From assembly GCA_945862985.1 (NCBI GenBank), contig CAMAZF010000006.1:26476-90475 (forward strand): 64,000 nucleotides of DNA, read 5' to 3'. The notes under the pieces were generated by a model. That model did not search any database, was not told the origin of the DNA, and was given only the letters and a program-made list of their open reading frames with translations. The translations under genes were made by a program, and so were the position numbers. The DNA is from Bordetella parapertussis (GTDB lineage Bacteria; Pseudomonadota; Gammaproteobacteria; Burkholderiales; Burkholderiaceae_A). Shown in pieces: positions 28,430-36,249 of the stretch (the first letter of the stretch is position 1; each line of letters opens with the position of its first letter).

Positions 28430-30001
28430 ATGAACACAAAGTTTCGAATGGATGATGACTCGGTTGTGGTGATCGTCGGGTCGGGCGCTGGGGGCGGAAC
28501 TCTAGCCACTCAGTTGGCCCTTAAAGGAGTGAAGGTCGTCTGTCTGGAGGCGGGTGCGCGGCACGAGATCGAGGACTTCGTCAATGATGAGTGGGCCTCA
28601 TTTGGGCAACTCGCATGGACCGATATGCGCACCACCTCTGGGTCGTGGCGGGTATCGAAGAATTTTTCAAATCTCCCCGCTTGGATTGTGAAATCAGTGG
28701 GTGGGTCTACGACCCACTGGGCAGGTGCTTCCCTGCGGTTTCAGGAGCATGAGTTCAAGACTAAGACCGTCTATGGTGAAGTGAAGGGTGCTTCGCTCCT
28801 GGATTGGCCGATCACGCTCAAGGAGATGGAGCCTTGGTATGCGCAGGCAGAGGATCGAATGGGGGTCACTCGAACTAATGGCATTCCAGGTTTGCCCGGC
28901 AACAATAACTTTAAGGTGATGGAATACGGGGCCAAGAAGATTGGGTATTCCATGGTCCACACTGGAAACATGGCCATCAACAGTCAACCGCGGGACGGTC
29001 GTGCGGCTTGCCAGCAGATTGGTTTCTGCTTTCAGGGCTGTAAGAGTGGTGCCAAGTGGTCGACGCTCTACGCTGAAATCCCCAAAGGGGAAAAGACCGG
29101 AAATTTAGAGGTACGGAGCCAATGTCATGTCTACAAGATCGAGCATGACAACAGCGGCAAGGTTACTGGGGTGGTCTATTACGACAAGGACGGAAAGTCT
29201 CAGCGTCAGAAGGCCAGGGTTGTTGCTGTAGCTGGGAACTCAATCGAGACGCCACGGCTTCTGCTGCTTTCTGCATCCGGCAAATTCTCTAAAGGACTCG
29301 CCAACTCGTCAGATCAGGTGGGTAGGAACTATATGCGTCATATGACCGGGTCCGTCTACGCCAGCTTTGATCGTCCAGTGAAGATGTGGCGGGGAACCAC
29401 CATGGCAGGAATCATCCAAGATGAGTCTAGGCACGATCCAAAGCGAGGGTTTGTCGGGGGCTATGAAATGGAAACGCTCTCTTTGGGAGTGCCCTTTATG
29501 GCGGCCTTCCTGGATCCTGGTTCCTGGGGACGAGAGTTCACGACCGGCATGGAGGCATACGAGAACATGGCGGGCATGTGGTTGGTGGGCGAAGACATGC
29601 CGCAGGCAACGAATCGTGTCACCTTGCATGCCAAGGCCAAAGACAAGCATGGATTGCCAGTGGCTAATGTGCATTTCGATGACCACCCTAATGACATCAA
29701 GATGCGAGATCATGCCTACGCGCGTGGACAGGCTGTTTATGAGGCTGCAGGGGCTACGCGTTTCTTTCCAACTACGCCCTATCCGTCCACTCATAACTTG
29801 GGCACTTGCCGCATGTCCGCCAAGCCTGAGGATGGTGTGGTAAATGCGTTTGGGCGCAGTCACGACATCAAGAATCTTTTTATCTCGGATGGAAGCCAGT
29901 TCACGACAGGGGCAGCGGAAAATCCAACGTTGACCATCGTGGCGTTGGCACTGCGTCAGGCTGACCACATCGTGTCTTTGATGAGCAAACGGGAGATCTA
30001 G
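28430..30001 (+). CDS. GMC family FAD-dependent oxidoreductase, large subunit
   Basis: 523 aa flavoprotein oxidising an alcohol or sugar. The N-terminal FAD-binding Rossmann motif VVIVGSGAGGGTLATQ is at residues ~10-25 and the Glu/ribose contact in CLEAGA. The GMC C-terminal signature includes the catalytic-type His in THNLGTCRM near residue 460 and the FAD-closing segment FISDGSQFTTGAAENPTLT. No signal peptide, so export likely depends on the Tat-bearing small subunit upstream. With the cytochrome c it forms a probable three-component periplasmic dehydrogenase. Ends 26 nt before the tRNA-Thr half-gene; the real substrate is unknown. Confidence 0.9.
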   Translation: MNTKFRMDDDSVVVIVGSGAGGGTLATQLALKGVKVVCLEAGARHEIEDFVNDEWASFGQLAWTDMRTTSGSWRVSKNFSNLPAWIVKSVGGSTTHWAGASLRFQEHEFKTKTVYGEVKGASLLDWPITLKEMEPWYAQAEDRMGVTRTNGIPGLPGNNNFKVMEYGAKKIGYSMVHTGNMAINSQPRDGRAACQQIGFCFQGCKSGAKWSTLYAEIPKGEKTGNLEVRSQCHVYKIEHDNSGKVTGVVYYDKDGKSQRQKARVVAVAGNSIETPRLLLLSASGKFSKGLANSSDQVGRNYMRHMTGSVYASFDRPVKMWRGTTMAGIIQDESRHDPKRGFVGGYEMETLSLGVPFMAAFLDPGSWGREFTTGMEAYENMAGMWLVGEDMPQATNRVTLHAKAKDKHGLPVANVHFDDHPNDIKMRDHAYARGQAVYEAAGATRFFPTTPYPSTHNLGTCRMSAKPEDGVVNAFGRSHDIKNLFISDGSQFTTGAAENPTLTIVALALRQADHIVSLMSKREI

Positions 30002-30026
30002 CGGGCTTTGGTAGAATGACGGTGTT

Positions 30027-30065
30027 GCCGGTGTAGCTCAGACGGTAGAGCAGCGCATTCGTAAT
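30027..30065 (+). pseudogene. 5' half of tRNA-Thr(CGT), cut by integration
   Basis: GCCGGTG acceptor strand, D-arm GCTC...GAGC, and the 5' anticodon stem up to the loop ATTCGTAAT. Sequence then changes to unrelated AT-rich DNA. Joined to 54556-54592 it gives a 76-nt tRNA-Thr with anticodon CGT, acceptor pair GCCGGTG/CACCGGC and encoded CCA. A promoter-like TAGAAT lies at 30011-30016. Alone it cannot fold into a tRNA. Confidence 0.92.
30057..30065 (+). repeat. Left attachment core (attL)
   Basis: ATTCGTAAT, the anticodon loop with one base on each side. Identical to the core at 54547-54555 and to the loop of the intact tRNA-Thr at 31688-31696. Confidence 0.9.
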
Positions 30066-30125
30066 TTTGTATTCTCTCTGTTTTTTAGACGAAATTACAT
30101 ATAAATCAATAGTTTATAGTCTATA

Positions 30126-30153
30126 TTGTAGCATGCCAAAAGGTATGCTACAA
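30126..30153. repeat. Near-palindrome at left end, probable integrase arm sites
   Basis: TTGTAGCATGCC, AAAA spacer, GGTATGCTACAA: 12-bp arms with one mismatch. The 13-mer AGGTATGCTACAA (30141-30153) recurs in direct orientation at 54488-54500 near the other end. Shared short repeats placed 75-90 bp inside one core and about 50-60 bp inside the other are typical of integrase or excisionase arm-type sites; this role is inferred. Confidence 0.6.
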
Positions 30154-30183
30154 GATTGGCAATTTGAGCTTAAACTTTGAGCT

Positions 30184-31620
30184 ATGCCCGCTGCTCAAAG
30201 CTCAAAAAAAGCTGCTGCCAAACCCAAAAGCCGCAGCGTGGTGCCTATCCCCAGCACCATAGAAAGCATCCGTGGCTACCCTGAAAAGCTGATCATCTTC
30301 AAAGTGCCTGCATCACCGTTTTGGTGGGTGCGGTACTACGACGGCAAACCCATCAAGCGCAGCACGCAGACCGACAACAAGCAAGAGGCGATCCGTTTCG
30401 CCAAGGCCTTCTATGAGTCTGTAGTGGTCAACAACGCACTGGGCCGCAGCAACAACGGAAAAATCAAGAGTTTTATGCTGTGCGCAAACGCCGTGATCAA
30501 AGAGGATGAGGAGAAAGCCAAGCGAGGAGAGCTCAGCGAGCGTTACGCCAAGACACAGCGGACTCTGATCAACAAACACATCAAAGCCTTTTTCAAGGCC
30601 TATGAAATCGGGGATGTGAACTACGCGATATTGGACAAGTTCAAGACCTACCTGTTTGGACTGAATCTCGCTGCGGCATCGGTAAAGATGCACTTCGTGG
30701 CAGTCAAGAAGATTTTCAATCACGCACAGCGCCACAGCATCATCAAAGTGGCTCCTTTGCTTCCTGACGTCAAACTGGAAGACAACCCGCGGGGCTACTT
30801 CAATCTGCAGGAATACAAGCGCCTTCGCAGGACTACGAGGAAACTAGTTGGCGCAGTGGCAAAGATCAAGCAGCGTAAAGGCGGTGATGACGAAGATGCT
30901 GCCAAGGTTCTGCGTAATGTCGTGGTCACCAGGGAATTCCAGCTGTTGATCCCATTCATGATCTACACGTTCATTAGACCAACGGACCTCAAGCAGATCC
31001 AGCACAAGCACATTGAAATCAGACAGGGTGAGGAAGGTGAGTACCTCTGGATGCCGCTGCCCAAGTCCAAACGGCACGACTCGCCAATCACTTCAATGCC
31101 TAGGGCTGCAGTCTTTTATAAGCAGTTAAAAGCAATGGCCCTGGCTGACAAAGCGAAGAGCACGGGGTTGCCCATTGCCAAAGTGGATATCTCAGATGAC
31201 TATGTGTTTAGCCCGCAGCACGCTAACCGTGACTATGCCTATGCTCAGATCTACAGGCAGTTTGAGCTGGTGTTAGAAACGGCGGATATGAAGCACAGTG
31301 GCAAGGGCGATGTGTTCACGCCTTATTCGCTGCGCCATACCAGCATCATGTATCGGCTGATCTATGGTGGTGAGATCAACACCACCAAGATCGCTAAGAA
31401 TGCCCGTACATCGACGGAAATCATCGAACGGTTCTATGTTGCGCAGTTAGAAAGTTCAGACGTCACACGAGATCTCCACAAGCGTAAACAGCCTCGTATT
31501 AGGCGTGAATCTAAAACGTTTATGACCCACGAAGCTACGCCAGACCTAAACGAGATCCTCAAGAAAGAGGCTGAGAAGATCCCTGCGTCCATACGCAATA
31601 AGTCCGTGAAAATAAGCTAG
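30184..31620 (+). CDS. Tyrosine recombinase/integrase of the element
   Basis: 478 aa site-specific recombinase, likely responsible for insertion into tRNA-Thr. The catalytic residues are recognisable: Arg in FIRPTDL near residue 264, Lys in LPKSKRHDS near 294, the box II Arg in YSLRHTSIM near 381 (a Tyr replaces the usual first His), and the nucleophile Tyr in IIERFYVAQ near 418. A Lys-rich N-terminus precedes a core-binding domain (ANAVIKEDEEK...INKHIKAFFK). It starts 119 bp inside attL and reads inward, with the arm-site palindrome immediately upstream, so integration and expression may interfere with each other. About 48 nt separate its stop from the intact tRNA-Thr. Confidence 0.93.
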   Translation: MPAAQSSKKAAAKPKSRSVVPIPSTIESIRGYPEKLIIFKVPASPFWWVRYYDGKPIKRSTQTDNKQEAIRFAKAFYESVVVNNALGRSNNGKIKSFMLCANAVIKEDEEKAKRGELSERYAKTQRTLINKHIKAFFKAYEIGDVNYAILDKFKTYLFGLNLAAASVKMHFVAVKKIFNHAQRHSIIKVAPLLPDVKLEDNPRGYFNLQEYKRLRRTTRKLVGAVAKIKQRKGGDDEDAAKVLRNVVVTREFQLLIPFMIYTFIRPTDLKQIQHKHIEIRQGEEGEYLWMPLPKSKRHDSPITSMPRAAVFYKQLKAMALADKAKSTGLPIAKVDISDDYVFSPQHANRDYAYAQIYRQFELVLETADMKHSGKGDVFTPYSLRHTSIMYRLIYGGEINTTKIAKNARTSTEIIERFYVAQLESSDVTRDLHKRKQPRIRRESKTFMTHEATPDLNEILKKEAEKIPASIRNKSVKIS

Positions 31621-31628
31621 TGCCTAAT

Positions 31629-31657
31629 GTGACTTATGGCCCGGAAGCCGCTAAAAT
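31629..31657 (+). promoter_or_regulatory. Promoter-like signals before the replacement tRNA
   Basis: GTGACT (31629-31634) and TAAAAT (31652-31657) are spaced 17 bp apart, and the -10 element ends 10 nt before the tRNA start. This resembles a sigma-70 promoter and suggests that the tRNA is expressed independently of the integrase. Confidence 0.6.
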
Positions 31658-31667
31658 GCGAGCCAAC

Positions 31668-31743
31668 GCCGCTTTAGCTCAGTTGGTAGAGCAGTTCATT
31701 CGTAATGAAAAGGTCGCCAGTTCGAATCCGGCAAGCGGCACCA
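31668..31743 (+). tRNA. Complete tRNA-Thr(CGT) carried by the element
   Basis: 76 nt: acceptor GCCGCTT/AAGCGGC, D-arm GCTC...GAGC, anticodon loop TTCGTAA (anticodon CGT), T-loop TTCGAAT, encoded CCA. It differs in most stems from the broken chromosomal tRNA-Thr(CGT) (acceptor GCCGGTG) but has the same anticodon and loop. One mismatch (A-C) in the T stem at positions 52:62. It probably supplies the Thr-CGU-anticodon function lost by integration. The loop also contains the 9-bp attachment core, so it could itself act as a target. Confidence 0.93.
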
Positions 31744-31853
31744 GACGGTCATCTCAAGGTATTTTTGCTATACCTGTCGGAGCACAAAGCTCGTCTTTGT
31801 TTCCACACTGCCTCAGACCTAAAAACCCGTCTTTTGACCCGTTTGAGGGGTTT

Positions 31854-32222
31854 TCAATACTCGCTGGGCAGCATGCAAACCCAGTAAGCGCTGCTCCAAC
31901 TGGCGAACAAGGTGACCTCGTCCAAAGGGAAATCCGTGAAGTGCAGGCCCTGGTAGCTCAAGGTCCGGCCATTGCCATCCTCGATGACGATCCTCGCGCC
32001 TTCACCGGCTCTTTTCAGCTTCAGCAACGTGAACGGTTCTTCATTGAAACTGATGTCTACGAGGTGCAGGCCGTAGAGCTCTGCTAACCAGTAGCACTCC
32101 GCCTCGTCCATCAGGTACTTGACCCCATCCGTGACCACGAACGAGGGCAGCACACGGTAGTACTGTGTGGTGCCTGTGAACTGGGTCAGGTTTTCCAGCA
32201 GCTGTTCGCTGTTGGCCTTCAT
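31854..32222 (-). CDS. DUF6876-like protein
   Basis: 122 aa. The N-terminal pattern LTQFTGTTQYYRVLPSFVVTDGVKYLMDEAECYWLAEL matches what I remember of the DUF6876 family (FTGT-x-YYR, TDGVKY, YWL), common on plasmids and integrative elements; no biochemical function is known. It overlaps the start of the downstream-reading small gene at 32219 by 4 nt, forming a two- or three-gene leftward operon (32876 to 31854). Soluble, with no signal or membrane segment. It reads toward the tRNA-Thr and ends 111 nt from it. Confidence 0.7.
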   Translation of the reverse strand: MKANSEQLLENLTQFTGTTQYYRVLPSFVVTDGVKYLMDEAECYWLAELYGLHLVDISFNEEPFTLLKLKRAGEGARIVIEDGNGRTLSYQGLHFTDFPLDEVTLFASWSSAYWVCMLPSEY

Positions 32223-32377
32223 AGTGGCTTTGCAGCGACCTGGGTCAGCTGCTTCTGTGTCTTCTGCAGCCGCAATCTCAGCGCTGCCTCTTTGGCACGC
32301 TTCTGAGCAGCTTTGGCCTGTTGTTGCATAGCGTTGACCCGCTGCTGCCCTGGGTCCACGATCTCTCGCACTCGCAT
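32219..32377 (-). CDS. Small basic helical protein, unknown
   Basis: 52 aa, starting MRVREIVDPGQQRVNAM. It is rich in Gln, Lys, Ala and Arg and predicted as one long amphipathic helix or coiled coil (QQQAKAAQKRAKEAALRL). A strong ribosome binding site AGGAGCTCAGAG precedes the ATG at 32377; a longer reading to 32428 adds non-conserved sequence. It overlaps the DUF6876-like gene by 4 nt. Function unknown; the coupling suggests joint expression with its two neighbours. Confidence 0.6.
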   Translation of the reverse strand: MRVREIVDPGQQRVNAMQQQAKAAQKRAKEAALRLRLQKTQKQLTQVAAKPL

Positions 32378-32438
32378 CTCTGAGCTCCTAAAACAGTATT
32401 TATGGGTGTGAGAGCCTCGTGGTCCCACATCCTTCAGA

Positions 32439-32876
32439 TCACTTGAGGAAACCGCTGCGCAGCTGCACTGACACAGCCTCTATCTGCGCATCCAGCTCAC
32501 CAGCCAGCACAGCAGCGTTCACTGCCTCTAAGGCCTCAACCAGTGCGTCTGGATTGGCCACCTCGATGGCGCTCTTGCCCTTGGCTAGCTCTAGGAGCTT
32601 GGCGCCGTAGCGCACGCTGACGCAGCACTTGCCGTTTTCCGCCACGAACCACCAGGGCTTGACCCTTTTGGGCACGGTGACAGCCACCCGCTGTCCATCG
32701 CCATTTGTCACGGTTTTCTGTCTAGTGGGTGCGTAGGTCTCGCCCTTGCTGTGTGCTCGCGCCAGCTGGATCTGCTCGTAGACCTTGCTGCTGAGCTTGT
32801 TCCTGCGCTGCACCACAGGGGGCTGATTGGTGGGTTTTTTAGCTGTGACCAGCTTGAGTGTTGCCAGTGTTGCCAT
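32439..32876 (-). CDS. DUF6641-like protein
   Basis: 145 aa. The pattern LATLKLVTAKKP...PPVVQRRNKLSSKVYEQIQLA and the block KPWWFVAENGKCCVSVRYGAKLLELAKGKSAIEV fit my memory of DUF6641, a family found on integrative elements. First gene of the leftward group 32876-31854; separated from the next gene by 61 bp. Basic N-terminus and acidic C-terminus, no membrane segment. Function is not known. The element-wide occurrence of this family supports the mobile-element reading of the region. Confidence 0.65.
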   Translation of the reverse strand: MATLATLKLVTAKKPTNQPPVVQRRNKLSSKVYEQIQLARAHSKGETYAPTRQKTVTNGDGQRVAVTVPKRVKPWWFVAENGKCCVSVRYGAKLLELAKGKSAIEVANPDALVEALEAVNAAVLAGELDAQIEAVSVQLRSGFLK

Positions 32877-33012
32877 CGCCTTGTCCTTTCGTAGTTAAGT
32901 AGGCAACACAACAGTATTTTCACCATGCGGGATAGGACAACCGGATTTCAGGCCACTGAATAGATCAGATCCAGAAATTTTTGGATTCCTTATCAGTGAG
33001 CTAAATAAGTTC

Positions 33013-33399
33013 ATGAATAAACGTGAACTAGAGCATCAGATCCCCAGGCGGGAAGCAGTGGATGACCGAAAAACCCGAGGCTGGCTGAAATCAGAGGGCT
33101 TGGACGCGGACACTTTCACTGACGCGGCACTGCCCCTGATCCAGGCGCAGCGTATCGCCCATAACTGCCTCAAGCACTATGGCCGTTTTTTAGGCCCTAA
33201 CGAGGCAGCGGTTCTAAATACATTCCTAAAGGCACTCACTAATCAGGCACGACGCAGGCGCATCACCCAGGCCCAGATCCACAAGGTCATGAACATAGGC
33301 TCGCAGGTCAACAGAAAGGCATTTAAACAGCTTAGGCAGCTGGAAAAGCAGGCAGAGACACAGGCATCCGAGGCAACGCAGGCATTCGAGGGCAGATAA
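33013..33399 (+). CDS. Hypothetical basic helical protein
   Basis: 128 aa, not recognised. Begins MNKRELEHQIPRREAVDDRKT; mostly alpha-helical by composition, rich in Arg, Gln and Ala (NQARRRRITQAQIHKVMN, and a C-terminal KQLRQLEKQAETQA heptad-like stretch). Charge and length would suit a DNA-binding accessory protein, but no family is identified. Divergent from the DUF6641-like gene with a 136-bp AT-rich intergenic region that must hold promoters for both. Followed by a 413-bp stretch without a clear gene. Confidence 0.6.
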   Translation: MNKRELEHQIPRREAVDDRKTRGWLKSEGLDADTFTDAALPLIQAQRIAHNCLKHYGRFLGPNEAAVLNTFLKALTNQARRRRITQAQIHKVMNIGSQVNRKAFKQLRQLEKQAETQASEATQAFEGR

Positions 33400-33812
33400 G
33401 CCACTGCCTCAAACAAAGGGCAAAAACGCGGGTTGAGATATGACGGCTAACGACCCCGCACTCGCAGCTGGTTCGACGTGGAGGACCGCTGCCGATGAGT
33501 AGACGCCGCAGAGCTGACCACCAGGCAAACCAATGTCGAAGTGGGTTGGGAGTTTTAATAAGACTGTCTCCCGTAGAGCTCTTCCACGTTCCTTAACGCA
33601 TACGGAAGCAGGTTGCGTGAGGACTAGGACAGCTACAGCAGACACCGCTTTTTTTGAGCGCTGGCTGTAGCCGTCCTATGCTCCAAAAGCAGATGTTTAT
33701 GTTTTATTCTTTTATCTATCGGCGCTTTGAAAAAGAAAAGGCGATGAGCGATAAGCGAAGAGCAGGCGAATGCAGTTCGCCTTATTAATACTGACAATGA
33801 GAGTGAAGAGCT
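33400..33812. other. Intergenic region with a long hairpin
   Basis: No convincing gene. 33625-33678 forms a long imperfect inverted repeat: TAGGAC/GTCCTA and GCTACAGC/GCTGTAGC separated by single-base bulges, enclosing a T7 run. A second, smaller hairpin AGGCGAA-TGCAG-TTCGCCT lies at about 33764-33782 just before the next gene. These may be a terminator for the upstream gene, an untranslated RNA or a protein-binding site; the sequence does not decide. Confidence 0.5.
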
Positions 33813-34271
33813 ATGACATACGACCACGACAGATTCACACAAATTATCGAGCAAGTTTTAACCCAAGCATGGAGAGATCCTGAGGAGTTGGAGGTAGGGG
33901 AAAACATCTCCGATTTCGTTGAAATAAAAGTGATGTTCAACAAGTACGGGGCAAATGAAGAAACCGGAGAAGACGACGACGAAAACGTAGAGGAATATTG
34001 TGTGTTCGTTCACCGCGGATCTGGAACCAAGTTTGCCGAGTTTCCAGAGCATCAAAAATCACCCCTTGGGATCATTCACAGGCCCAAGGAGGAAATGTGC
34101 CTACGCGCCTGGTTCATAAAGAGCCAGGACAGGACGCCACAGGAAATTGAGGATGGAGAAAATGAGGGGTATTGGGATATCGAAGATCCCGAAAACAGTG
34201 ATACCGAGTTAGACCTAGATGATGTGATGGACGTGCTTGAAGCTTTCGCAAAGAATCATTCGATAACGTGA
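33813..34271 (+). CDS. Hypothetical very acidic protein
   Basis: 152 aa, unrecognised. Strongly acidic, with clusters NEETGEDDDENVEE near residue 50 and a C-terminal DIEDPENSDTELDLDDVMDVLEAF. No signal or membrane segment. Small acidic proteins on mobile elements include DNA mimics that block restriction or host DNA-binding proteins; that is only a possibility from composition. It is followed by a bidirectional terminator at 34277-34319. Confidence 0.65.
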   Translation: MTYDHDRFTQIIEQVLTQAWRDPEELEVGENISDFVEIKVMFNKYGANEETGEDDDENVEEYCVFVHRGSGTKFAEFPEHQKSPLGIIHRPKEEMCLRAWFIKSQDRTPQEIEDGENEGYWDIEDPENSDTELDLDDVMDVLEAFAKNHSIT

Positions 34272-34276
34272 GGTGC

Positions 34277-34319
34277 TTGTCACGTCAAGGACGATTTCTC
34301 CTTGTCCTTGACCTGACAA
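34277..34319. terminator. Bidirectional terminator between convergent genes
   Basis: Stem TTGTCA..TCAAGGAC and GTCCTTGA..TGACAA, an inverted repeat with one 2-base internal mismatch and an 11-nt loop (GATTTCTCCTT). It sits exactly between the ends of the genes at 33813 (+) and 34322 (-). Confidence 0.75.
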
Positions 34320-34321
34320 AT

Positions 34322-34771
34322 CTAAATAAATTCAAATCCTTCTTTGCCCTTCTTGATCCATTCTCGGATCCGCCCCCCATCCACCGCGTAGTAGCGTGTG
34401 GCTGCAGCAATTGACTCGAAGTCTCCTGCTGGCGTCCTCACCGCCTTAGGCTTGAAAGCAGCGCCCCCACCCTGCTGCTTTGGAACGGGCTCGGGCGACT
34501 TGTCGACTACAGTACCTCCCACAGTGGGTGCAGGAGGAAAGAACGTGTCGTGCATGATCTTGATGAAGGTCAGCAGATCCTCCTCCGTGATCCTGTTCCG
34601 TTCTGCCGCAGCACGGATACGCGGCAGCAGCTCCCGCTGAGGCATATGGAATCCTGCACCCCCACCCGGCGCCGTCTGTCTCATTAGCCTAGCCTGCTCT
34701 AAGTCACTGAGCTGTGAAAATTCATCCCAGCTCATGGTCGTGCCATCCCTCAGTATGATCTGGTCATTCAT
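34322..34771 (-). CDS. Unknown protein with NUMOD-like C-terminal motif
   Basis: 149 aa, starting MNDQIILRDGTTMSWDEFSQL. The central part is Pro/Gly-rich. The last ~40 residues (VRTPAGDFESIAAATRYYAV then GRIREWIKKG) resemble the NUMOD-type DNA-binding motif of phage-borne nucleases and regulators (TPxGxF-S-I-A-A-A...ygv). The start lies 1 nt after the stop of the AAA ATPase gene, so the two are translationally coupled. A DNA-binding partner of that ATPase is the simplest hypothesis. Resemblance judged by eye only. Confidence 0.6.
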   Translation of the reverse strand: MNDQIILRDGTTMSWDEFSQLSDLEQARLMRQTAPGGGAGFHMPQRELLPRIRAAAERNRITEEDLLTFIKIMHDTFFPPAPTVGGTVVDKSPEPVPKQQGGGAAFKPKAVRTPAGDFESIAAATRYYAVDGGRIREWIKKGKEGFEFI

Positions 34772-34772
34772 G

Positions 34773-35633
34773 TCACTGACCTCCCACGTGGTCGATGCTG
34801 TTGAGCACACCTACTCGAGCCATAGAACGCCAGTGCAAGGGGTCCAGCCGCACCAAGTCCGCCAGCTTCGTAGCCGTCCTCAAACTGATGCGATCCAAGC
34901 TGTCCCTGTGCTCGCTGATGTAGTCCAAGACCGCTGTCTCTTGCTGTTTTGTCAGTCCACGACTGCTCAGCAGCCCGTGACGAACTGCCTGATAGCAGAC
35001 CTGCCTGAACTGCTCATCTCTGTCAGCGCTGCCCACTGACACTTTGAACAGCCTGTCCGCAATCGCAGCGATATGCTGCGCATTTTTGCCAGTTCGACCT
35101 GTGCGCTCAGTCTCGTTAGAGATCAGGATCAAGCCTCCAGAGTAGTCGAACACATTCGGAACCTTCCACGTCTGCAGCACAGGGCTGCTGGTAGCCCACG
35201 AGACCCTGCGCTGGGGCACCGAGTCTGTGGCCGCTTTTACGACATTGATGCCCTCCATGGTCTTGAACGCGGAGTCCACGTCATCTAAGACCACGATGTC
35301 ACCCGCTGCCCGATGCCGATACAGCTCGATGTAGAGCTGCACCACGGACATGTGACCAGCGACCACTTTGTAGCTGCCTTGAGCATGCTGCTTGAGCATC
35401 TCGACCACGGCCGTGGTTTTACCCACTCCGGGAGGGCCAGTGAGTATCAGTCCACGCAGCTGCGCCGTGGCCACACTGACCACGTACTTCTCCAGAGCGT
35501 CATAGCCCTCCTCGATATCAGTGAAGTCCATGAGCTCATATCGACCCTTAGCTGATTGAGCGATGTCACGGACGATGGCATCTGTCTGCTCAACTGCCAG
35601 CCTGCTTTTCACAACCTTTGTTACGTCCAGCAT
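34773..35633 (-). CDS. AAA+ ATPase, phage/element type
   Basis: 286 aa soluble ATPase. Walker A GPPGVGKTT near residue 70, Walker B IVVLDDVD near 117, sensor-1-like ILISNET near 175, and a C-terminal helical part. It resembles the single-domain AAA proteins used by phages and elements for replication initiation, helicase loading or transposition target choice; which of these is not visible. Start ATG at 35633 (MLDVTKVVKSR). It follows the 35656-36126 gene by 22 nt and precedes the NUMOD-like gene by 1 nt, making a three-gene operon. There is no obvious transposase or polymerase partner nearby. Confidence 0.8.
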   Translation of the reverse strand: MLDVTKVVKSRLAVEQTDAIVRDIAQSAKGRYELMDFTDIEEGYDALEKYVVSVATAQLRGLILTGPPGVGKTTAVVEMLKQHAQGSYKVVAGHMSVVQLYIELYRHRAAGDIVVLDDVDSAFKTMEGINVVKAATDSVPQRRVSWATSSPVLQTWKVPNVFDYSGGLILISNETERTGRTGKNAQHIAAIADRLFKVSVGSADRDEQFRQVCYQAVRHGLLSSRGLTKQQETAVLDYISEHRDSLDRISLRTATKLADLVRLDPLHWRSMARVGVLNSIDHVGGQ

Positions 35634-35655
35634 GTCTGTGTTCCTTTCGCTTTGT

Positions 35656-36126
35656 CTAGTTAAGAGACTGTGATGCACAACCAGCCTTATATGAACCGAA
35701 CATCCCCGCCCGCTCCTCGACAAACTTCTCCATGTCGATGTCGCAGAAGCACTCGGATGTCATTGGACCGATGCGCTCGCCAAAGTCAGCCAGTAAGGTT
35801 CGATTCCGAAGTAGGCCGAAGTACTGGTAGACCCCTGAGTCAATCTCCCTCGCTTCAGTGATCTCCACCCAGAAGCGCTCGTTAGGAAGTACCTCGATAG
35901 GCCAGATGCAAAAGACTTTGACGAACATACCCTCGGGGATAGGCGACAGCTTTTCTATGGGGTGACGCTGGAACGAATCCGGATACATCTCAGCCATTTC
36001 CCTACTGTTGACTAGCTGCACGTCCCAGTGTTCGTCGCCGGTACTTACCTGCGATTGGAAGGTGGGAAGGGGGATCATGTCCGCCTTCGCACCTGCTTGA
36101 GTCTCATTTGACGTTAATTGGTACAT
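35656..36126 (-). CDS. Hypothetical protein, first gene of AAA operon
   Basis: 156 aa, not recognised. Begins MYQLTSNETQAGAKADMIPL; mixed alpha/beta composition with aromatic-rich strands (FVKVFCIWPIEVLPNERFWVEI). Strong ribosome binding site AAAGGAGAAG before the ATG. Heads the operon with the AAA ATPase (22-nt gap) and the NUMOD-like protein. It faces the gene at 36250 across a 123-bp AT-rich divergent promoter region. Confidence 0.65.
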   Translation of the reverse strand: MYQLTSNETQAGAKADMIPLPTFQSQVSTGDEHWDVQLVNSREMAEMYPDSFQRHPIEKLSPIPEGMFVKVFCIWPIEVLPNERFWVEITEAREIDSGVYQYFGLLRNRTLLADFGERIGPMTSECFCDIDMEKFVEERAGMFGSYKAGCASQSLN

Positions 36127-36249
36127 CTCACTTCTCCTTTTTGGTTAAGGCAAACCAACCGTTGATTGCCTAGGAGTGACTCTAGTTATATGTAATCTAT
36201 TAACGTACCTACTAAATCTATTTGATTTATTTCAGATAACATTTGACTG

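Noticed and set aside
31620..32087. Open reading frame on + strand across the tRNA-Thr
   Set aside because: It runs through a complete tRNA gene and antisense to the DUF6876-like gene; the codon content is not protein-like.
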